64,000 nt of DNA, from contig NZ_JACIXG010000008.1 of assembly GCF_014360585.1 (NCBI RefSeq), forward strand, positions 1-64,000, written 5' to 3'. The notes under the pieces are model-generated. The model was not told the DNA's origin. It made no database searches and was given only the letters and a program-made list of their open reading frames with translations. Each line of letters begins with the position of its first letter. Within the stretch, counting starts at the first letter, position 1. A program made the translations under genes and the position numbers. Shown piece by piece: positions 1-8,157 of the stretch. This DNA is from Nocardioides sp. GTDB taxonomy: Bacteria; Actinomycetota; Actinomycetes; Propionibacteriales; Nocardioidaceae.

Positions 1-322
1 GGTTGCATCTTTCACACAACCCTTGAAGGTTCGCGGCGCTGGTCGCGCCGCCGTCTGCGTGGCGTTGGGCGTGGTCGACGTTGCGGATCGGGGCGTCGCA
101 GCCGTTGGTGCGGCAGATCCCACCGTCGCGGGTGGTGATGAACTCGGCCAAGCCATCTGGGGCTTTGCGGGAGCGGGACTCCATCGCGACCAGCTGCCCG
201 GCGGGGTCGGTGAAGAGCCGCCGAATGAAGACCTCAGCGTCGCTGAGCGCCTCGCGGGCCCAGGCAGCCGGGGCCGGCCCGTAGCCCTCGACCATAGCGG
301 GCTGGTCGACGGTCTCGTTCAC
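1..322 (-). pseudogene. C-terminal HNH-endonuclease fragment of a DUF222-type protein
   Basis: Read on the minus strand, this frame gives a stretch typical of the end of DUF222/13E12-type HNH proteins: a GYGPAP segment, then RLFTDPAG, then the HNH core with RDGGICRTNGC, a DHAQ histidine and a CERCN ending. The usual N-terminal domain of about 300 residues is absent: the first in-frame start (GTG at 322) is preceded immediately by in-frame TGA and TAA codons, and no matching frame continues upstream. The 3' end runs off the window. Such genes are multicopy and often decay in Nocardioidaceae. I infer a remnant; a short stand-alone HNH protein is the alternative. Confidence 0.6.
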
Positions 323-744
323 GCCTCATTATATGTGAATGAGCACCATGCCGCTACCTGTTTTTGCTGGTCAGACACGATCTACGCGATCCGCGAACAA
401 GCGAACCTGATCCCCGCGCCACACCCTCGCCGCCGCCCCGATAATGGCGAAATCTTTCTCGATCAGGTGTCGAGTCAAGGATGGCCGAAGGCCACCGCGA
501 AGCGGCGGGCGGAGCCCGTCCTTGACGCGGCGCATGATCGAGAAACACTGGAGGAAAGGGTCGGCGGCGAACATCAGGAACGAAGAAACAGTCGCTAAGC
601 AAGGTTTCCCCGACGAGAACCGTGTTGGTCTCGACACGCCTCCGCCTAGCGGCTCCGGCGGCTCGACCAGCAGGGCAAACCTAGCAGCGACCGCGTACCC
701 AGGAGCCCCGAAGCACCCAACACCCCGAGGCCCCCGGAAAACGA
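323..744. other. Gene-free interval
   Basis: No convincing coding frame on either strand. The short frames here arise from the compound inverted repeat at 455-545, which reads similarly on both strands. Apart from that repeat I see only the TA-rich decayed junction near 323-345. Confidence 0.6.
455..545. repeat. Compound inverted repeat with three internal mini-hairpins
   Basis: An outer imperfect stem of about 27 bp (455-482 with 519-545; both arms contain TTTCTCGATCA and GTCAAGGA-like blocks) encloses three consecutive short hairpins: GGCC-GAA-GGCC (483-493), CCGC-GAA-GCGG (495-505) and GGGC-GGA-GCCC (507-517). The folded form is a cloverleaf with 4-bp stems and 3-nt loops. It sits between decayed HNH sequence and the 3' end of a minus-strand gene. 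It could be a dispersed non-coding element of the REP or MITE kind, or an elaborate terminator. Confidence 0.7.
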
Positions 745-2133
745 TCAGCCGATGTAGAAGTCGCTCACATTGACATCAACAGCCACAACATCGATGTCGA
801 AGTAGTCCTCGACCGCCTCGATGACCTGAGTACGAATAGCGACAGCGTTGCCCTTGACCTGGGTGCCGAAGACGATCACATAGGACACCGTGATCCTGGC
901 GACGCCGTCGACGATGTCGATCACGGTGCCTTCCTCGTCGATGGCGTGCACGCCGTCGACCTTGGCCACGATGTGGTGGACGAGACGCTCGACGAGTCCC
1001 TCGCTCACGGTCGACTTCCCGCGCGACTCGCGAGCGACGCGCAGCACGCCAGTCACGGTCGAGTCGGCGGTCGCCTCCGGCTCAGCGACCGGCTCGGGCG
1101 CGAAGCCCTGCGCGGGCGCCTCGGCGGCGTCTTCGCTCAGGTCGTCGGCGACCGGCTCGGTGTCGACGGCGTCGACCTCGACTGCGACGGGCATCTCGGC
1201 TGCGACGACCGGCTCCGAAACCGGCTCGACCTCCTCGACCTCCTCCGGCGCGTCGGCGATCTCGCCCGCCGTGTCCTCGGGAGTCGGCTCGGTGCTCTCG
1301 GCGTCGATCTCGACGTCGGTCACCTCAGCGGTCTCGGGAGCGACAAGGACGTCCTCGACGGCAACGCCCTCGGCGGCGACCTCACCCTCCGGCTCGACGA
1401 CGGCCGGCTCGGCGTCGACGGACTCGATCGCGTCAGCAGGCGCGAGGACGTCCTCGGCGTCGACCTCGGTCACGTCCGCGGTCTCGGTGACGACGTCCGT
1501 GTCCTCGGGCGCGCCCTCGACGGCGACCTCCTCCGCGACCTCCACGGCAACGTCGGCGTCGTCGGCGTCGTCGTCGGCAACCAGCTCGTCGGCGACAGCG
1601 TCCGCCGTCTCGACATCCGCGGCGGCGACGTCATCGGCCTCGACCGGCGCCTCGTCGACCTCATCGACAGCGGTCACGTCGACCTCGTCGGTGTTGTCGG
1701 TGTTGTCGGCAACCGGAGCTTCGGCGTCGACGCCCTCGAGCGGCGCCTCGTCGATGGTCTGGACAGCCTCGGGCTCGGTGATCTCACCCGCGATGCCGCT
1801 ACCGACCTCGGCCTCCTCGGCGGCGAGCTCGGCCACGTCGGCGGCGGGGGTCTCCTCGCTGTCGGTGACGAGATGCTCCGGGTCGGAGAGCGGGTCCACC
1901 GCGAGCGCCTCGGCGGTGGGCTCGGTGGCCGTCTCAGCACCAGGCTCGACGAAGGGCTCGATCACCGGCTCGGCAACCGGCTCGGCGACGTACGGGTTGG
2001 TCTCGGTGGCCACCTCGGCGGTGGCCAGGCTCTCGGCGTGGACAGGGGTCGAGGTGTCGATCGACTCCCCCTCCCCGGCCGTCGGCTGCTCGTTCTTGTG
2101 ACGGTTGAAGATGCCGGTGATGAACTCGGACAT
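745..2133 (-). CDS. Asp23/Gls24 family protein with a long acidic N-terminal region
   Basis: Predicted 462 residues. The last ~90 form an Asp23/Gls24 (alkaline shock) domain: STVSEGLVERLVHHIVAKV, a VDGVARITVSYVIVFGT strand and a VDVNVSDFYIG end. Residues ~20-370 are almost entirely Glu, Asp, Ala, Val, Pro and Thr, so the protein should be strongly acidic and disordered there. Known Gls24 proteins are envelope-stress proteins of about 110-180 residues, so this is an unusually extended member. I chose the ATG at 2133 because a GAAGGA ribosome site lies 10 nt upstream; a longer frame to 2190 has no such support. The opposite strand is open for 735 codons purely through codon bias. Relation to the Gls24 operon at 45.7-48.3 kb is inferred. 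Confidence 0.85.
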   Translation of the reverse strand: MSEFITGIFNRHKNEQPTAGEGESIDTSTPVHAESLATAEVATETNPYVAEPVAEPVIEPFVEPGAETATEPTAEALAVDPLSDPEHLVTDSEETPAADVAELAAEEAEVGSGIAGEITEPEAVQTIDEAPLEGVDAEAPVADNTDNTDEVDVTAVDEVDEAPVEADDVAAADVETADAVADELVADDDADDADVAVEVAEEVAVEGAPEDTDVVTETADVTEVDAEDVLAPADAIESVDAEPAVVEPEGEVAAEGVAVEDVLVAPETAEVTDVEIDAESTEPTPEDTAGEIADAPEEVEEVEPVSEPVVAAEMPVAVEVDAVDTEPVADDLSEDAAEAPAQGFAPEPVAEPEATADSTVTGVLRVARESRGKSTVSEGLVERLVHHIVAKVDGVHAIDEEGTVIDIVDGVARITVSYVIVFGTQVKGNAVAIRTQVIEAVEDYFDIDVVAVDVNVSDFYIG

Positions 2134-2398
2134 GTCGGCGCATTCCTTCGAGTGAGGGGTGGGTGTGGTCGAGCGCTCGCAGCTGGGCATGAGGCTGTGC
2201 TCGGCACGCGGAGAGTGGAGTCACGTGCCTTCGGCCCCATGTCTTCTACCCCAACGTCGGCCGGGATGAGGAGGCTCTGCGTCGAACCTTCCGGGGACGT
2301 TCGCCCACCGTTCAGCCAACGTCGGAGACCCGCCGGAGCACGCGCTGTAAGAACGACCGAAGAGCACGTACGTCACGACAACCGCTCGGGAAGAGACG

Positions 2399-3103
2399 AT
2401 GAATCCGCTGCTGCTCCCACTGGTCGCCGCGCAGGCTGCTCACGTCCGCCGGAACATCGGCAAGGAGCCCCGTCCGGCGGGTCCGACCAAGGGTCTTGCG
2501 CCTGGCCCGGCGGCCGAGCTCGGATCAAGTCCGCTCCGGCTGCTGGTCATCGGCGACTCGTCCGCGTCGGGGCGCGGCGCCCCCACCCACGACCTCGCGT
2601 TCGCCGGATCGATGGCACGAGCGTTCGCCGCGCGGGCCGAGCGCCCGGTCGAGTGGCGGGCGCTGGGGAAGTACGGCGCGACCAGCGAGCGGATCCGGCA
2701 CGGGGTCCTCACCAAGGTCTCCGGCGACTGGGACCTCGCCGTGCTGCTGGTGGGCGTCAACGACATCCTCGCGCGCCGCAGCGTCGAGGCCTGGACACGG
2801 GATCTGACCCCGATCGTCGAGACCCTCCAGCAGCACGCCACCCATACCGTCGTCCCCGGGATCCCGGAGTTCGGTGCGTTTCCGTCGCTCCCCCGCACCC
2901 TGCGCCGCTACCTCGCCGAGCGGGCCAAAGTGCTCGACGCGGCAGCACGCCTCGTCTGCGCGGGACGTCGGTCGGTGCAGTGGGTCAGCTCCGCCGACCT
3001 GGGTCCGGCCGAGCCGTCCTTCTTCGCCGCCGACGGCTTCCACGCCTCTCCGGCGGGCTACGCGCGCTGGGCCGAGGCGATCTGCGACCACCTCGACCTG
3101 TGA
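2399..3103 (+). CDS. SGNH/GDSL-family hydrolase
   Basis: A 234-residue protein with the SGNH blocks: GDSS (catalytic Ser54) after a VLxIGDS-like strand, a glycine in LGKYGATS (block II), GVND with Asn121 (block III), and ADGFHAS with Asp212 and His215 (block V). These proteins are esterases or lipases acting on acyl or acetyl esters. No signal peptide is obvious: the N-terminus is weakly hydrophobic and followed by a charged linker, so it may be cytoplasmic or loosely attached. It is divergent from the acidic Gls24 gene. Substrate cannot be told from sequence. Confidence 0.85.
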   Translation: MNPLLLPLVAAQAAHVRRNIGKEPRPAGPTKGLAPGPAAELGSSPLRLLVIGDSSASGRGAPTHDLAFAGSMARAFAARAERPVEWRALGKYGATSERIRHGVLTKVSGDWDLAVLLVGVNDILARRSVEAWTRDLTPIVETLQQHATHTVVPGIPEFGAFPSLPRTLRRYLAERAKVLDAAARLVCAGRRSVQWVSSADLGPAEPSFFAADGFHASPAGYARWAEAICDHLDL

Positions 3104-3161
3104 CCCACCGACGCCGGTCTCAGCCGGTCAGGCGCCGCGCGGCCCGTCGCTGACGGCGACC

Positions 3162-3167
3162 TAGGAT
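3162..3167 (+). promoter_or_regulatory. Putative -10 element (TAGGAT)
   Basis: TAGGAT lies 6 nt before the ATG of the proline-rich mini-ORF at 3174, the arrangement of leaderless actinobacterial transcripts. I do not see a clear -35 hexamer, so this is a moderate call. Confidence 0.4.
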
Positions 3168-3173
3168 CTGGGC

Positions 3174-3236
3174 ATGCCGCTTCCCCCTCCCCCGCTCGTC
3201 ACCGACGGATCGCTCGACGTGCGGCGCGGGATCTAG
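3174..3236 (+). CDS. Possible 20-residue proline-rich leader peptide
   Basis: ATG-initiated 20-codon frame whose peptide begins MPLPPPPLV and ends with a TAG that shares its G with the GTG start of the downstream AEC transporter (TAGTG). The ATG is about 7 nt after a TAGGAT -10-like element, so it could be read from a leaderless mRNA. Four consecutive prolines are a known cause of ribosome slowing without EF-P, so the frame could couple translation of the transporter to that state. This is inference: no homologue is recognised, and it may instead be untranslated leader. Confidence 0.35.
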   Translation: MPLPPPPLVTDGSLDVRRGI

Positions 3237-4156
3237 TGGCAGGGGTCTTCACCGGCTTCGCAACGATCAGCGTCCTCATCGCGCTCGGCGTCCTGCTCGC
3301 CCAACTGCGAGTCCTCGACGAGCGCGGGCAACGGACACTCTCGACAGTCGCGTTCTACGTCGCCAGCCCGGCGCTGCTGATCACGGTCATGGACGACAGC
3401 GATCTCGGTCTCGTCCTCTCCGGCAACCTGGTCGCGGTCACCGGAGGCGTGCTGGTCGCCGCAACGCTCGTCGCCACCGTCGAGACGCTGCGCCGCCGCG
3501 GGCTGGGCGACACGGTCGTCGCGGTCCTGTGCGGCTCCTACGCCAACGCCGGCAACCTCGGGCTACCGATCGCTGCGTACGTCCTCGGCGACCCGATCCT
3601 GGTGGCTCCGACGCTTCTGCTCCAGATGCTGGTGCTGCAGCCGCTGGCGCTGACCCTGCTCGATGTCGACGCGAGCACCACCAGGCTGTCGTTCTGGGCT
3701 GTGGTCCGCCGCCCACTGACCAATCCGATCACCGTCGCCTCCGCGATCGGCGTGGCCCTCTCGGTGAGCGACGTCGACCTGCCCGAGGTGGCCTCGGCTC
3801 CCCTGGAGCTGGTGGCCGGGATGGCCGTCCCCTCGATGCTGATCGCGTACGGCGTCGCGCTCCGGCTCGGCCCCCTGCCCGGGCGCGGCGTCCCGGCGCT
3901 CGACCTGGCTGCCGTGGTCGCGACCAAGCAGGTGGTGCAGCCCGTCGCGGCGTACCTCATCGGCCGGTTCGTGCTCGGGCTGGACACCGAGGCGCTGCTG
4001 GCCGTGACCGTGCTGTCCGCGCTGCCGACCGCCCAGAACGTGTTCATCGTCGCGCAGCGCTATGACCGCGCCACCCTGCTGGCCCGAGACGTCATCTTCG
4101 TCAGCACGCTGGCCACGGTGCCGGCGATCCTGCTGATCGTCCTGCTGCTCACCTAG
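3236..4156 (+). CDS. AEC family transporter (auxin efflux carrier type)
   Basis: A 306-residue integral membrane protein, the normal length for bacterial AEC permeases, with about ten hydrophobic helices. The diagnostic part is the central NAGNLGLPI segment (residues ~102-110) and the C-terminal LPTAQNVFIVAQRY, both typical of the Mem_trans fold. Family members are secondary transporters of small organic acids (malonate or malate-type) or unknown compounds; auxin itself is not implied in bacteria. The GTG start overlaps the stop of the small proline-rich frame by one base and has no separate strong ribosome site, suggesting translational coupling. Substrate unknown. Confidence 0.85.
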   Translation: MAGVFTGFATISVLIALGVLLAQLRVLDERGQRTLSTVAFYVASPALLITVMDDSDLGLVLSGNLVAVTGGVLVAATLVATVETLRRRGLGDTVVAVLCGSYANAGNLGLPIAAYVLGDPILVAPTLLLQMLVLQPLALTLLDVDASTTRLSFWAVVRRPLTNPITVASAIGVALSVSDVDLPEVASAPLELVAGMAVPSMLIAYGVALRLGPLPGRGVPALDLAAVVATKQVVQPVAAYLIGRFVLGLDTEALLAVTVLSALPTAQNVFIVAQRYDRATLLARDVIFVSTLATVPAILLIVLLLT

Positions 4157-4208
4157 CGCAGGCCCGACGAAAGTCTCTTGCGAGCGCACTTCTTCCGGCG
4201 TACCCTCG

Positions 4209-4218
4209 CGATATATCG
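4209..4218. promoter_or_regulatory. Possible operator (CGATATATCG palindrome)
   Basis: A 10-bp perfect AT-rich palindrome, standing out in GC-rich sequence, 44 nt before the DUF1707 gene start. Its position fits a repressor site or promoter element of that gene. No regulator is identified. Confidence 0.3.
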
Positions 4219-4261
4219 GGACACTACGCCGACAGTCGATCGGCCGCACAAGGGAGACGAC

Positions 4262-4693
4262 ATGAGCAACCTCGACAACCTGCGGGTGAGCGAGGCCGAC
4301 CGCGAGGAGGCTTCGGCGAGGCTCGCCGAGCACTACTCGACCGGCCGCCTCTCCGGCGACGACTACTACGAGCGCCTGGACGCGGTCTGGTCAGCTCGGG
4401 TGGGCTCCGACCTGGCGGCGCTCTTCACAGACCTGCCCAGAACCGTGCCGCAGCCACCACCGGCCGCCCGAGACCCGCGCCAGGGCCGCCCGCGGGCCTT
4501 CCCGCTGATCGCCTGCTTCCTGCTCGTGGCGTTCGGGCTGATCGCGATGGGCGTGCCGTGGTGGATCTTCGCCGCGATCGGCGGCGGGGCGCTCCTGTTT
4601 CACAATAAGCACAGCCACAAGAAGCACCACCGCCACCACGCGATGACAAGCGCCTGCCGTCAGGTCCACGGTCGTCCGGGAGCCCAGCAGTAG
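4262..4693 (+). CDS. DUF1707 domain membrane protein
   Basis: A 143-residue protein. Residues ~6-46 match the DUF1707 (SHOCT-like) pattern: RVSEADREEASARLAEHYS, then GRLSGDDYYERLDAVWSAR. A proline-rich linker leads to one or two membrane segments (about residues 80-112, containing GVPWWIFAAIGGGALLF) and a basic His/Lys-rich tail (HSHKKHHRHH). DUF1707 proteins are common in actinobacteria and are often linked to envelope stress, without a defined activity. I chose the ATG at 4262 because AAGGGAG lies 6 nt upstream; the frame extends to 4178 without such a site. The His-rich tail could bind metal, which is speculation. Confidence 0.8.
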   Translation: MSNLDNLRVSEADREEASARLAEHYSTGRLSGDDYYERLDAVWSARVGSDLAALFTDLPRTVPQPPPAARDPRQGRPRAFPLIACFLLVAFGLIAMGVPWWIFAAIGGGALLFHNKHSHKKHHRHHAMTSACRQVHGRPGAQQ

Positions 4694-4701
4694 GAATGGG
4701 A

Positions 4702-6333
4702 TCAGTCGGCGGGAGCGAGGATCCAGACCGCGGCATCGGTCGGCAGATCGCCCACGACCGGATCGCCGCTGTACATCACGATCTCGCCCTCGGGCAGCGG
4801 CGTCGGCTCCATCCCGCAGTTGAGGACGACGATCAGCTCGCGCCTCGCGCCCTCGGAACCACCGACCCCGCCGCGACGGAACGAGACGACGCCCTCGGGG
4901 GCGTCCAGGATCTCGACATCCTCGTCGGCACCGAGCGCATACGTACGTCGCGCCGACAGCGCCGCCCGGTAGAACTCCAGCGTGGAGTCCTTGACCCCGT
5001 TCTGAGCCGCCACGGTCAGATCCACCCACTCGGCCGGCTGTGGCAGCCACGGCTGCATCGGCAGCTCCTCCTCAGGCACCTGGCTGAACCCGAAGGGCGG
5101 CTCGAACCCGCTCCACGGCAGCGGCACCCGGCAGCCGTCCCGACCACCTTCGCCGGTCTCCGACCACGGGTCCTCCTGATACTCAGGCGGAAGATAGACC
5201 TGCGGCAGACCCAGCTCCTCGCCCTGGTAGAGGTACGCGGACCCCGGCAGCGCCAGCATCGTCAGCGTCGCCGCGCGCGCCCGGTGGAGCGCCTGGAGCC
5301 CGTCACCGTAGCGGGAGCGGTGGCGTACGACGTCGTGGTTCGACAGGACCCAGGTCGGCGCCGCCCGCGACGGGCCGAGGGCCTTCAACGTCGACCCGAT
5401 GACCTCGGTGAAGGCCTCGGCAGACCACTGCGCCTGCAGCCAGGAGAAGTTGAACGCCTGGTTGAACTCGTCGGCGCGTACGTAGCGTCGCAGCTCAGCC
5501 GGGCCGGGGGTCCAGGCCTCGGCGACCATCATCCGGTCGCCGTCGAAGGAGTCGATCAACTTGCGCCAGTCGCGGTAGATCTCGTGAACGCCCGGGTTGT
5601 CCCACATCGGCGCGTCGGTGACACCCCGCTGGTACATCACCGCGGCGTCGGAGGTGAGCGCGAGCCCCTCGGGGACGACCTGGTCGCGTAGGTCCTTGAA
5701 GAGCCCATGGGCGATATCGACCCGGAACCCGTCGACGCCCCGCTCGAGCCAGAAGGTGAGGATCTTGGTGAACTCGGCGACGACCTCGGGGTTGTGCCAG
5801 TTGAGATCGGGCTGGTCGTCGTCGAAGAGATGGAGGTACCACTGACCGTCCGGGATCCGCGTCCAGGCGGGGCCGCCGAAGACCGAGCGCCAGTTGGTCG
5901 GCGGTTCCTCGCCGTTCTCGCCTCGGCCGTCGCGGAAGATGTAGCGGTCTCGCGCCACGGAGCCCGGCTCGGCCGTAAGCGCCTCGGCGAACCAGGGATG
6001 AGCCGACGAGGTGTGGTTGGGCACCAGGTCGACGATCACCTTGAGCCCCAGCTCGCGAGCCCGGGCGAACAGGCTGTCGGCGTCCTCGAGGGTGCCGAAG
6101 ATCGGGTCGACGTCGCAGTAGTCGGCGACGTCGTAGCCGTGGTCGTTCTGCGGCGAGGTGTAGAACGGGCAGATCCAGACCGCATCGACACCCAGCGCGG
6201 CGAGGTAGCCCAGATGGTCGGTGATGCCCGGCAGATCGCCGATCCCGTCGCCGTTGGAGTCCGCGAACGATCGCGGGTAGATCTGATATGCGACGGCCTC
6301 GCGCCACCATGGCTGGTCCACGTGTTGTCCCAC
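4702..6333 (-). CDS. Glycoside hydrolase family 13 alpha-glucosidase
   Basis: A 543-residue cytoplasmic GH13 enzyme (oligo-1,6-glucosidase / alpha-glucosidase / trehalose-6-phosphate hydrolase branch). It starts WWREAVAYQIYPRSFADSNG and has all four conserved regions: DLVPNHTS, GFRVDIAHG with nucleophile Asp206, VAEAW with acid/base Glu272, and SNHDVVRH with His333-Asp334. The C-terminal beta domain is short, normal for the family. It likely hydrolyses terminal alpha-glucosides of maltose or isomaltose type. No transporter or LacI regulator is adjacent, so its sugar source is not shown by context. It converges on the DUF1707 gene with only 8 nt between. Confidence 0.9.
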   Translation of the reverse strand: MGQHVDQPWWREAVAYQIYPRSFADSNGDGIGDLPGITDHLGYLAALGVDAVWICPFYTSPQNDHGYDVADYCDVDPIFGTLEDADSLFARARELGLKVIVDLVPNHTSSAHPWFAEALTAEPGSVARDRYIFRDGRGENGEEPPTNWRSVFGGPAWTRIPDGQWYLHLFDDDQPDLNWHNPEVVAEFTKILTFWLERGVDGFRVDIAHGLFKDLRDQVVPEGLALTSDAAVMYQRGVTDAPMWDNPGVHEIYRDWRKLIDSFDGDRMMVAEAWTPGPAELRRYVRADEFNQAFNFSWLQAQWSAEAFTEVIGSTLKALGPSRAAPTWVLSNHDVVRHRSRYGDGLQALHRARAATLTMLALPGSAYLYQGEELGLPQVYLPPEYQEDPWSETGEGGRDGCRVPLPWSGFEPPFGFSQVPEEELPMQPWLPQPAEWVDLTVAAQNGVKDSTLEFYRAALSARRTYALGADEDVEILDAPEGVVSFRRGGVGGSEGARRELIVVLNCGMEPTPLPEGEIVMYSGDPVVGDLPTDAAVWILAPAD

Positions 6334-6642
6334 TCTCGTCGGTTGGCTACCTATACCCCGATCTTGTCGATGCGATGCTCGAGATTGTCAAACCGGACGA
6401 TCCAAACCCTGCCGGGCGCGCCGAATCCGACGCCTGAAACGCCGAGAACAGGGGGATCCCCGAAGTCGGTCCATGGCATGTACGCTTGTCTACGTTGAAG
6501 GAGGCGCCCCAAGCGCTTCACAGTTGCTCTCGGCAACCGTTCACGCAGCACTTGGTCTTCCGCGGAAGCAGAAGTCAGGACTCGTGGATTCAACGCCCAA
6601 AGGGCGGCACGGAGTCGCCCTGTTTACACAAGGATTAGATTC
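6334..6642 (+). promoter_or_regulatory. Long leader region of the cold-shock gene
   Basis: A 309-nt interval with no gene, between the divergent glucosidase and cold-shock genes. Its last part ends in AAGGATTAGATTC just before the ATG and holds a small CGCCC-AAAG-GGCG hairpin about 45 nt upstream. Long structured 5' leaders are known for cspA-type genes and control translation on cold shock. I cannot place the transcription start. Sequence next to 6334-6370 must also hold the glucosidase promoter. Confidence 0.45.
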
Positions 6643-6846
6643 ATGACTCAGGGAACCGTGAAGTGGTTCAACGGCGACAAGGGCTTCGGCTTCATCGCCC
6701 AGGACGACGGGGGCGACGACGTCTTCGTGCACTTCTCCGCGATCCAGACCCAGGGCTACAAGTCCCTGGACGAGAACCAGCGCGTCGAGTTCGACGTCAC
6801 CCAGGGCCCGAAGGGCCCGCAGGCCGAGAACGTCCGTCCGGTCTGA
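6643..6846 (+). CDS. Cold-shock domain protein, CspA family
   Basis: A 67-residue single cold-shock-domain protein. [10 protein letters not shown] opens the OB fold; RNP1 is KGFGFI (residues 13-18) and RNP2 is VFVHF (27-31); it ends with [10 protein letters not shown] as usual. These proteins bind single-stranded RNA or DNA and act as RNA chaperones. The start has AAGGA eight bases upstream. A strong hairpin follows the stop, so it is probably monocistronic. Confidence 0.96.
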   Translation: MTQGTVKWFNGDKGFGFIAQDDGGDDVFVHFSAIQTQGYKSLDENQRVEFDVTQGPKGPQAENVRPV

Positions 6847-6874
6847 CTCTGGCCAAGCTGATCAACTCAGCACG

Positions 6875-6909
6875 ACAGCCTCGCTCCTGCTTCGGCAGGG
6901 CGGGGCTGT
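6875..6909. terminator. Hairpin terminator after the cold-shock gene
   Basis: A GC-rich stem-loop with ACAGCC/GGGCTGT outer arms and a CCTGC-TTCG-GCAGG inner stem, 29 nt past the csp stop. It lies between this gene and a convergent minus-strand gene. A second small CCCC...GGGG hairpin follows. There is no long T tract, as is usual in high-GC actinobacteria. Confidence 0.65.
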
Positions 6910-6939
6910 CCCCTTTCCGGGGAGACCTGACCGGTCTGG

Positions 6940-7422
6940 TCAGCCGATCTCGGGAAGCCTGGTGACGTCGACCCAGCCCCGGGCCTCGCTGATCGTCTCG
7001 AGGTCACCGAGGGTGAGCGCGATGGTCGTGTTGGCACCGCCTGCGGCGGGATAGACCATGTCGAAACGCTTCAGGGAGGCGTCGAGCCAGACCTCTGCGG
7101 ACGGCGGGTTGCCGAAGGGGCAGACGCCCCCGATCGCGTGTCCGGTCATCGGCTCCACGTCCTCGGCCGCGAGCATTCGCGCCTTGGCGCCGAAGTGGGC
7201 CTTGAACTTCGCGTTGGCGATCTTGGCGTCACCGGCCGCGACGACGAGGATCGCGGCGGAGCGGTCATCGGTGTAGAGACTGATGGTCTTGGCGATCTCC
7301 GCCGGCGAGACGCCGAGAGCGACCGCGGCGAGCTCGACGGTCGCCTTGGAGTCCTCCGACTCGATGACGTCCCCACCGCGTCCGAATCGGTCCAGGTGGG
7401 CTCGGGCCAGCTCGATCGACAT
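6940..7422 (-). CDS. YbaK/EbsC family aminoacyl-tRNA deacylase-like protein
   Basis: A 160-residue single-domain protein of the YbaK/prolyl-tRNA editing fold. Hallmarks are KTISLYTDD, an ILVVAAGDAKI strand, the central lysine in NAKFKAHFG, and the substrate-loop motif GHAIGGVCPFG. Members hydrolyse mischarged aminoacyl-tRNAs (Cys-tRNAPro, Ala-tRNAPro), protecting translation fidelity. It is complete compared with the 150-165 residues usual for the family. It lies 9 nt downstream of the spermidine-synthase-like gene in the same direction, so the two are probably co-transcribed, with no obvious functional link. Confidence 0.88.
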   Translation of the reverse strand: MSIELARAHLDRFGRGGDVIESEDSKATVELAAVALGVSPAEIAKTISLYTDDRSAAILVVAAGDAKIANAKFKAHFGAKARMLAAEDVEPMTGHAIGGVCPFGNPPSAEVWLDASLKRFDMVYPAAGGANTTIALTLGDLETISEARGWVDVTRLPEIG

Positions 7423-7431
7423 GCTCGCAGC

Positions 7432-8130
7432 CTAGCTCCGCGTCCCACCACCGAAGGAGTCGGTGACCGCTCGGTCGGCGAAGATGCGGTACTCCATCGG
7501 GGACGGCGATCCGAACGGGCTGCTCGGCACCGTGCCGCACGCGATGATCAGGTTGCCGGGGCGACGGCCCTTCATCGTCGCCGGCTCGACCCCGATGACC
7601 ATGCCCCCCAGGTCTCGAGCAGCCGCGACGAAGTCCCGCACCCGGGCGAACGGCGCCCGGTCGACCAGGTTGGCGACGAAGACCCCGGAGGGCGCGAGCA
7701 CGCGGCGTACGTCCTCGACGAAGGCGGCAGACGTCAGCTCGGCCGGGGTGTGTCCGCCGTCGAAGGCATCGAGGATCACCATGTCGGCGAAGCCGTCGCG
7801 GACGTCGGCGATACCGCTCTTGCCGTCGACAGGGCGCACCTTGATCCCGCTGCGCGGCGGTAGCGGCGCCTCGCGGCGTACGCGCTCGATGATCTCGACC
7901 GACGGCTCGAGCACGATCTGGGAGGAGCGTGGACGAGTCGCCTGGATGTAGCGCGGCAGCGTCATCGCGGCCCCGCCGACGTGCAACACCCGCACTGGCC
8001 CTGGAGGCAGGCGGTCGATAACATCGCCGACACGCCTCATGTAGTCGAAGACGAGACGGGTGGGGTCGCCCAGATCGACGGCCGACTGCTGCATGTCGTC
8101 GAGTTCGAGCACATATACATCACTGGGCAT
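7432..8130 (-). CDS. Spermidine-synthase-like class I methyltransferase-fold protein
   Basis: A 232-residue Rossmann-fold protein. RVLHVGGAAMTLPRYI is the glycine motif I, VLEPSVEIIERV is the acidic motif II, and ADMVILDAFDGGHTP is the DAFD-type motif of spermidine synthases. The C-terminal part resembles the actinobacterial fused-MFS or stand-alone spermidine-synthase-like proteins, which are numerous and often lack proven polyamine activity. There is no N-terminal membrane part. Whether it makes polyamines or methylates something cannot be told. It shares a ~190-nt divergent promoter region with the MHYT gene. Confidence 0.75.
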   Translation of the reverse strand: MPSDVYVLELDDMQQSAVDLGDPTRLVFDYMRRVGDVIDRLPPGPVRVLHVGGAAMTLPRYIQATRPRSSQIVLEPSVEIIERVRREAPLPPRSGIKVRPVDGKSGIADVRDGFADMVILDAFDGGHTPAELTSAAFVEDVRRVLAPSGVFVANLVDRAPFARVRDFVAAARDLGGMVIGVEPATMKGRRPGNLIIACGTVPSSPFGSPSPMEYRIFADRAVTDSFGGGTRS

Positions 8131-8157
8131 AGCTGAGATACCCTACCCCGGCGTGGA

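Noticed and set aside
946-3153. 735-codon open frame on the plus strand
   Set aside because: It lies antisense to the acidic Gls24 gene and runs through the SGNH gene in another frame; its repetitive Leu/Gly/Arg/Asp protein is a by-product of GC-rich codons.
4696-5691. 331-codon plus-strand frame
   Set aside because: Antisense to the GH13 gene, which has all catalytic motifs.
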